The notes beneath the pieces are model-generated. The model was not told the DNA's origin. It searched no databases and worked only from the letters and a program-made list of their open reading frames with translations. Shown here one piece after another: positions 59,507 through 64,000 of a stretch of DNA of 64,000 bases. A program made the translations under genes and the position numbers. Each line of letters opens with the position of its first letter. Position 1 is the stretch's first letter. Source of the DNA: Saprospiraceae bacterium (GTDB taxonomy: Bacteria; Bacteroidota; Bacteroidia; Chitinophagales; Saprospiraceae); NCBI GenBank assembly GCA_016717145.1, contig JADKGD010000002.1:310001-374000 (forward strand). The letters are read 5' to 3'.

Positions 59507-60520
59507 TTATCTTTTTAAAATATTTTTAATATCAAAATCCATTAATATAACCAATCCAATCAATGAAGGAATGATAAGATTGATAAACCAAAGACCAAAG
59601 TTGCTACCAATGCAGTCATTTGATCAACACCTGACCAGACCATATCTTTATTGCCAGTTCGCCACGAGCTAAAACACTTAGGAATGCCGGCAAAGGGATA
59701 CCAGTCTGAATCAGATATATGATGATATTCCGGCGCATATATTAATAAAACTAACGGTAACGCCTAAAAATACATAATACATAGGTATTGGCTGAAATAC
59801 ACGAGATCTGACCAATGAAAGAACAAGAACTTTATTCAAGGTTACATTGTCATACAAGTCAAGACTCTTCAACTTATTACGAAACTTCCCTACCAACCTT
59901 GAGCCCATGACTCGTTCGACGAAATGTACCACTTTTAGCAAATTATAGTAAACAAGTACAAACAATATGATTTGTACACTGACTGATACAATAAACGTAA
60001 TATCCTCAGTGTAAGTAACACCAAAAATCATTTTAAGAAAAAAATAACTAAAGATTAAACCCCCCATGACATTACAAAGATTTTGTGCGATGCTTTCCAA
60101 GTAAGGTTGCTGAAATAACTTCTGTCTTATAATCCGGATCTGACAACAGTAGCCTGCCGCCATATTCACCAACTCTGGCTGGTGTCACAATGCCTAAAGA
60201 TATTCCTGCAAATACAGTTTTAGGGACGCAACAGGGGCACTTTGTGTGAGGGACATGGCGTCTGCCATTTTACACTTTCAAGATACCAGTTTACGGGCAT
60301 AAGAACAAACAAATTCCAAGGTATATTATGTTCCAGGATTGCTTACGTGTTTCCAGGACATAATGATCGCTTCCAGACCCTTTCCATAAAAAATTGGTAA
60401 TACAAAAGGGCTAAAAGAAGGATCAAAAGTAAAACCTTAATTAGGCGCGTCAGATTTGCCTGCCATGGATAGGGTGCATTGTTAGAGTACAAGTAGGTAT
60501 AATTTTTGTGGTTGTTGAGA
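59507..60520 (-). pseudogene. decayed flippase-like membrane protein (lysylphosphatidylglycerol synthase TM family)
   Basis: Fragments in different frames match the family: NLTRLIKVLLLILLLALLYY at the N-terminus, LMPVNWYLESVKWQT, TVFAGISLGIVTPARVGEYG and, in the longest piece (59711-60172), IIRQKLFQQPYLESIAQNL with VHFVERVMGSRLVGKFR. It ends LIGLVILMDFDIKNILKR at 59507, six bases before DUF3108. Several frame breaks. An ATG at 60624 overlaps the LRR gene stop in ATGA form but may be coincidental. Confidence 0.65.
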
Positions 60521-60620
60521 TGGTTTAAAAAATATATCGTGCTATCCATTTTCAAAGCTTTCATATTTGGGATTTTATAAAATATGCTATCATGTAAACA
60601 GGAAGCTTTTTTAGTGATTG

Positions 60621-63372
60621 TCATATCACTGAAATGGAACCTGACAATATCCTTTTGCCATCAGATGAAGAGAGTCAAAATATAAACATACACTCCGGCA
60701 ATCGACTAAGTACTCTCAGGATTCCAACTTTGTGAGATATCATTAATAAATAATATGTCTTTACTAAAACAAGATTACCCCAGCGGTCAAAAATATCCAT
60801 ATTATAAGATGTAATATTCGAACCTTTAACAAAAAATATCCGTTTTCAGATGATGACTTAAGGTTTATTATATTTGGTAAAAAGTAGAAGGGTTTTTGAT
60901 ATCTGACATCAACGGAAGTTGTGTCTGTACAACCATTAGAGTCTGAGGCAATAATAAAATATTTACCTGAAGTAAGGTTATAAATAATGCTATTTGTATT
61001 ATTTTTGCCAATCAATTTGCCTGAAACAACCGAGTAATCAAAATTTCAGGTGTATTTGCAGAAGTTGTAATAATAATAGAACCATTATTGTTCTGATCGT
61101 TGAGCGAAGGCTTATTTTCTGAAGCTGATATGTCGATGTAACTTACATAAATATTTTGTTCCAATGGCGATACACATCGGCCATCTTCTTTGGGCAAAAA
61201 AGTTAAAAGTTGGAGTCCTTTGAGGCTATCTGGAATAAAATAATTGGTGCCATTAATAACTTTAATGCCATTTCCCAGCCATTGGCCATCAAATCCGTCT
61301 ACATTTTCAGGAAGTGAAACTACTTCACCCGATTGGCATATCTCCTGAACAAAGTCCGTCAAAACCGGCACATAATTTTTTTTGATTTCAACTTCTGTGG
61401 AAAGTGAATAACTACATCCGTTTTCACTTTCAACTAAGGCTGTATATCGGCCTGTTTTAGATAATGTTGTGGGAATGATAGAAGGGGATTTAGTATTATT
61501 TTTAAATCCATCAGGGCCTGTCCATAAAAAACTTTTTCCCTCTGAAACACTAAGTCTAAGTGTGTCACCTTCACAAATTGGGCTATTACTTGAAATGGTG
61601 CCAAAAACTAAAAAACGGATTTCAATTTCTTTTTTAATTGTACAATCACTTGTATTTATTTCTACAGTATAAATTCCGGCCATTGATGGATTACTATTCA
61701 AAATAACCGGATTTTGTATTAAAGATGAAAACCATTGCCCACCCCATTTATATGTCAATCCACCAGTTGCATTAAGAACAATACTAACACCCTCACATAT
61801 TGGGCTGTTGCTAGAAGCAGAAACTGTGCTAATAGATTTTATGGTAATGCTTGCAGTATCCCGACATTTAAACTCATTAACAACATTTACTTTATACATT
61901 CCAAACTGGGCACTGTTTATATTTGAAATTGTAGGGTTTTGAATATCAGATATAAATCCTGAAGGACCCGACCATGAATAAGCTACCCCACCAGTTGCTG
62001 TCAAATTTAATGATGAACCTTCACAGAGCGGACTATTAGCTACAATTACTGCATTTGCCCTGCCATCTCCTGCGCACCATCTTTTAAAATCGCCTCCGAA
62101 AATAAGGTTAGTATTTCCTCTGAAATTATATCCGGTTGAGCTCACATTTGTACTTTCTGAGAGAGGACAAAATATTAGCATTGAGTTGGGAAACCCCTCT
62201 AATTTATTTTCCTGACAATACAGTCTTTTAACGTTAATAAGTGCGCCAAAATTTTCAGGAATTTCACCGGTCAGGTTATTGTTTTGGAGATTTAAGTTAA
62301 TAAGTGATTTAAGATTTCCAAAAGATGTCGGAATGGCCCCACTAAGTTGGTTAAATCCAACTAATAGACTAATAAGATTATTAAGATTACTAATTGATTC
62401 TGGAATGGATCCTGACAAATTATTATTGGATAAGTGTAAACTTACCAGATTAATTAGATTTCCTATTGAAGTTGGAATGTTGCCGGTTAACATATTATCG
62501 TTTAACAAGAGCTTCTGGAGTTTTGTACAATTAGTAAGTTCATCAGGTATATTACCATTAAATATATTCTTATTTAACCAGAGCTCTCTGAGATCAGTCA
62601 GATTTCCAAGTTCAACAGGAAGTATACCTGAAAGCTGATTTTCATCTGCATAAAAAGAAAAGAGATTCATTAGACGGCCTAAAGTGTTTGGTAGTGTGCC
62701 ACTAAGCTTATTTTGAGACAAAATCAAAGACTTTAGATTTGTCATATTACCCAGTTCGGAAGGTATATTTCCAGTAAGATTATTTTGGGAATGTAATAAT
62801 TCTTCCAAATTATTCAGACTTCCTAAAGAAGGTGGAATTGGGCCATTAAAATTATTTTGGTGTAAATGTAGTATGACCATTTCTGACAAATTCCCAAGCG
62901 AAGCAGGTATATTGCCACTAAAATTATTAAGACTCAATTGTAATTTAACCAAATTACTCATATTTCCAAAACCTTGCGGAAGAGGACCATTTATTTTGTT
63001 AGTTGTTAAATTTAATTCTACCAGAGAAGTCAATGCCCCCATTTGAACAGGTAGGTTACCACTTATATTATTATTCGTAAGATTGAGTATTTTTAAACTT
63101 TTAAGATCTCCGATTTCAGGAGGCAAACTACCATTCAATTTGTTGGATGGCATAATTAAAGATTCTACGCACCCTGAAATATTAAGTTTTACACCATACC
63201 ATGTAGAAATGTTTTGTCCTGGAACCAACCAATTAGTCTTATTTGTCCAAGTTGTCCCTAAGCAAGAATTAAAAATACTCACTAAAGCCAAAGAGTCAAC
63301 ATTTCGATTGCATTGGGCTTCATTTTTTAGTATGGAGGAAAAACAAAAAAAAATTAAAAGAAATTGTTTCAT
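60621..63372 (-). pseudogene. exported plant-type LRR protein with Ig-like repeats and CHU_C-type T9SS end, frameshifted
   Basis: From ATG 63372 (signal peptide QFLLIFFCFSSILKNEAQ) the frame carries about thirteen plant-type leucine-rich repeats of 24 residues (pattern LxxLxLxxNNLSGxIPxxLGN). Three or four Ig/PKD-like units follow, with SNSPICEGSSL and similar starts. The main frame stops at 61012. Shifted frames give SGKYFIIASDSNGCTDTTSV, then NMDIFDRWGNLV and GVYVYILTLSSSDGKRILSG to the TGA at 60621. That end matches the gliding-motility CHU_C (type B sorting) domain. At least two indels. Probably a surface adhesin or binding protein. Confidence 0.78.
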
Positions 63373-63495
63373 AAATCTCAAGATAAAAGGTAGTTTAATA
63401 TAAAAAGCAAATAAAGGGAAAAATCTATTTAATAACTAGACATAGTTGATTTTTATTTGCCTGAATGTCATTTAAGTAGCATAAATAAAGAAATT

Positions 63496-63527
63496 AAAAA
63501 TGCCATGCTTAAGTTAAAAGCATGGCA
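63496..63527 (-). terminator. rho-independent terminator of the right-edge gene
   Basis: TGCCATGCTT (63501-63510) and AAGCATGGCA (63518-63527) form a perfect 10-base-pair stem with a 7-base loop. Read on the minus strand it is followed by TTTTTAATTT. It lies just after the stop of the gene at 63568. Confidence 0.85.
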
Positions 63528-63567
63528 CGGAAACTCGAATTGTTTTGAGAAATTCAGTTATATTTAT

Positions 63568-64000
63568 TTAATTTTTGTTAATCCACCATCCCAACCAAGT
63601 TCCGCATAAAACCCAACCGACTATTGCATCTATTAAGGAAGGAATAGAATTGGTTTGAAACCAAATGGTCATTGCATATTCTGTTGTTAGATATCCCACA
63701 AGACCTACAGCTAAACTTGCCATAATTGATGTTTGTACAGAAAGATTTGGAATTTTCATAAGTAACCACATCAGCATCCAAACGGCGACAATATCTGCTA
63801 AAAGACCACGAAACATATTCATGCCCATTGACATATTCCAGGATTTATGATAAGAAATGGTAGCCCAAGGTTTTCCAGTCATATTGGACATATATTTTTC
63901 CTCTTCTTCTGACGATGCTTTTGGTGGCAAGCCTGGTAAGTAATATGATCCATCTTCCTTAATCTGATTGCTAAGCATATTCATAATACTGTCTTGATTT
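63568..64000 (-). CDS. membrane protein, 5' end beyond window
   Basis: The frame stays open to the window edge. The visible part reads QDSIMNMLSNQIKEDGSYYL and has two or three hydrophobic helices (FRGLLADIVAVWMLMWLLM, then the SLAVGLVGYLTTEYAM region and AIVGWVLCGTWLGWWI). The first ATG in it (63984) is probably internal, since an N-terminal helix is expected before it. Function unknown; related proteins occur as uncharacterised Bacteroidota and Gram-negative membrane proteins. A clean terminator follows. Confidence 0.6.
   Translation of the reverse strand, partial: NQDSIMNMLSNQIKEDGSYYLPGLPPKASSEEEEKYMSNMTGKPWATISYHKSWNMSMGMNMFRGLLADIVAVWMLMWLLMKIPNLSVQTSIMASLAVGLVGYLTTEYAMTIWFQTNSIPSLIDAIVGWVLCGTWLGWWINKN

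Noticed and set aside
62279..62638. 119-codon plus-strand frame
   Set aside because: Mirror of the leucine-rich-repeat array on the minus strand.
62279..63130. Periodic sequence that might suggest a CRISPR array or tandem repeat
   Set aside because: The period is the 72-base coding unit of leucine-rich repeats with diverged copies, not identical repeats with unique spacers.

Overview
The window looks like the chromosome of a low-GC Bacteroidota bacterium, most likely a member of the Saprospiria. Three things support this: repeated TAnnTTTG promoter elements, type IX secretion (T9SS) C-terminal sorting domains including a gliding-motility CHU_C-like end, and a set of T9SS-type surface proteins (PA14, discoidin, leucine-rich repeat (LRR), DUF1800/DUF1501, PorE-like). 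Several defects look technical: a 155-base poly-C/poly-A tract inside a peptidase gene and several one-base frameshifts in otherwise well-conserved genes. The sequence may therefore be a draft or metagenome assembly.

Layout. 1-10.3 kb: a surface LRR-like gene cut by the window edge, a MOSC protein, MeaB, a pseudogene carrying two in-frame stops, and a TolC/RND/adaptor efflux operon. 10.8-19.7 kb: an NhaC remnant, acyl-CoA dehydrogenase, a membrane protease, a sodium/solute symporter, MurQ, an MBOAT/SGNH acyl-transfer pair (the second gene frameshifted), MazG-like and Dtd. 19.7-28.8 kb: a very AT-rich divergent gap with DnaA boxes (candidate oriC), heme A synthase, an alpha/beta hydrolase, the damaged M1 peptidase, a DoxX-like protein, two tandem parS sites, UvrA and MnmE. 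DnaA boxes and parS sites within about 4 kb of each other suggest that this is the replication-origin region.

28.9-38.8 kb: a TauE-like permease and a CbpA/CbpM chaperone pair, then a sulfur-metabolism island. The island holds a persulfide-dioxygenase-like MBL/rhodanese protein, a TPMT-type methyltransferase, two YeeE/YedE half-transporters, a TsdA-like dihaem cytochrome c, an exported DsrE-like protein, an OprD-like porin and an AraC regulator. Together these could import, oxidise and detoxify thiosulfate, sulfide or persulfide. 38.8-41.5 kb: lipase, acyl-ACP desaturase and an SRPBCC protein. 41.6-47.7 kb: a compact four-gene exported operon (stalk protein, DUF1800, DUF1501, PA14/discoidin/T9SS protein) of unknown function. 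It is the best candidate here for an undescribed system.

47.7-53.6 kb: NhaC antiporter and a saccharopine-dehydrogenase-like gene (both frameshifted), pterin dehydratase, Pth, a radical SAM/SPASM protein, a PAP2-like protein and tRNA-Gln with its terminator. 53.8-63.4 kb is a gene graveyard. It holds an IS21 remnant (istB) beside an IS4-type element, then a decayed minus-strand series: PorE-like OmpA protein, DUF4230, DUF3108, a flippase-like membrane protein and an LRR protein with a T9SS type B end. The window closes with a membrane protein gene that runs off the right edge.
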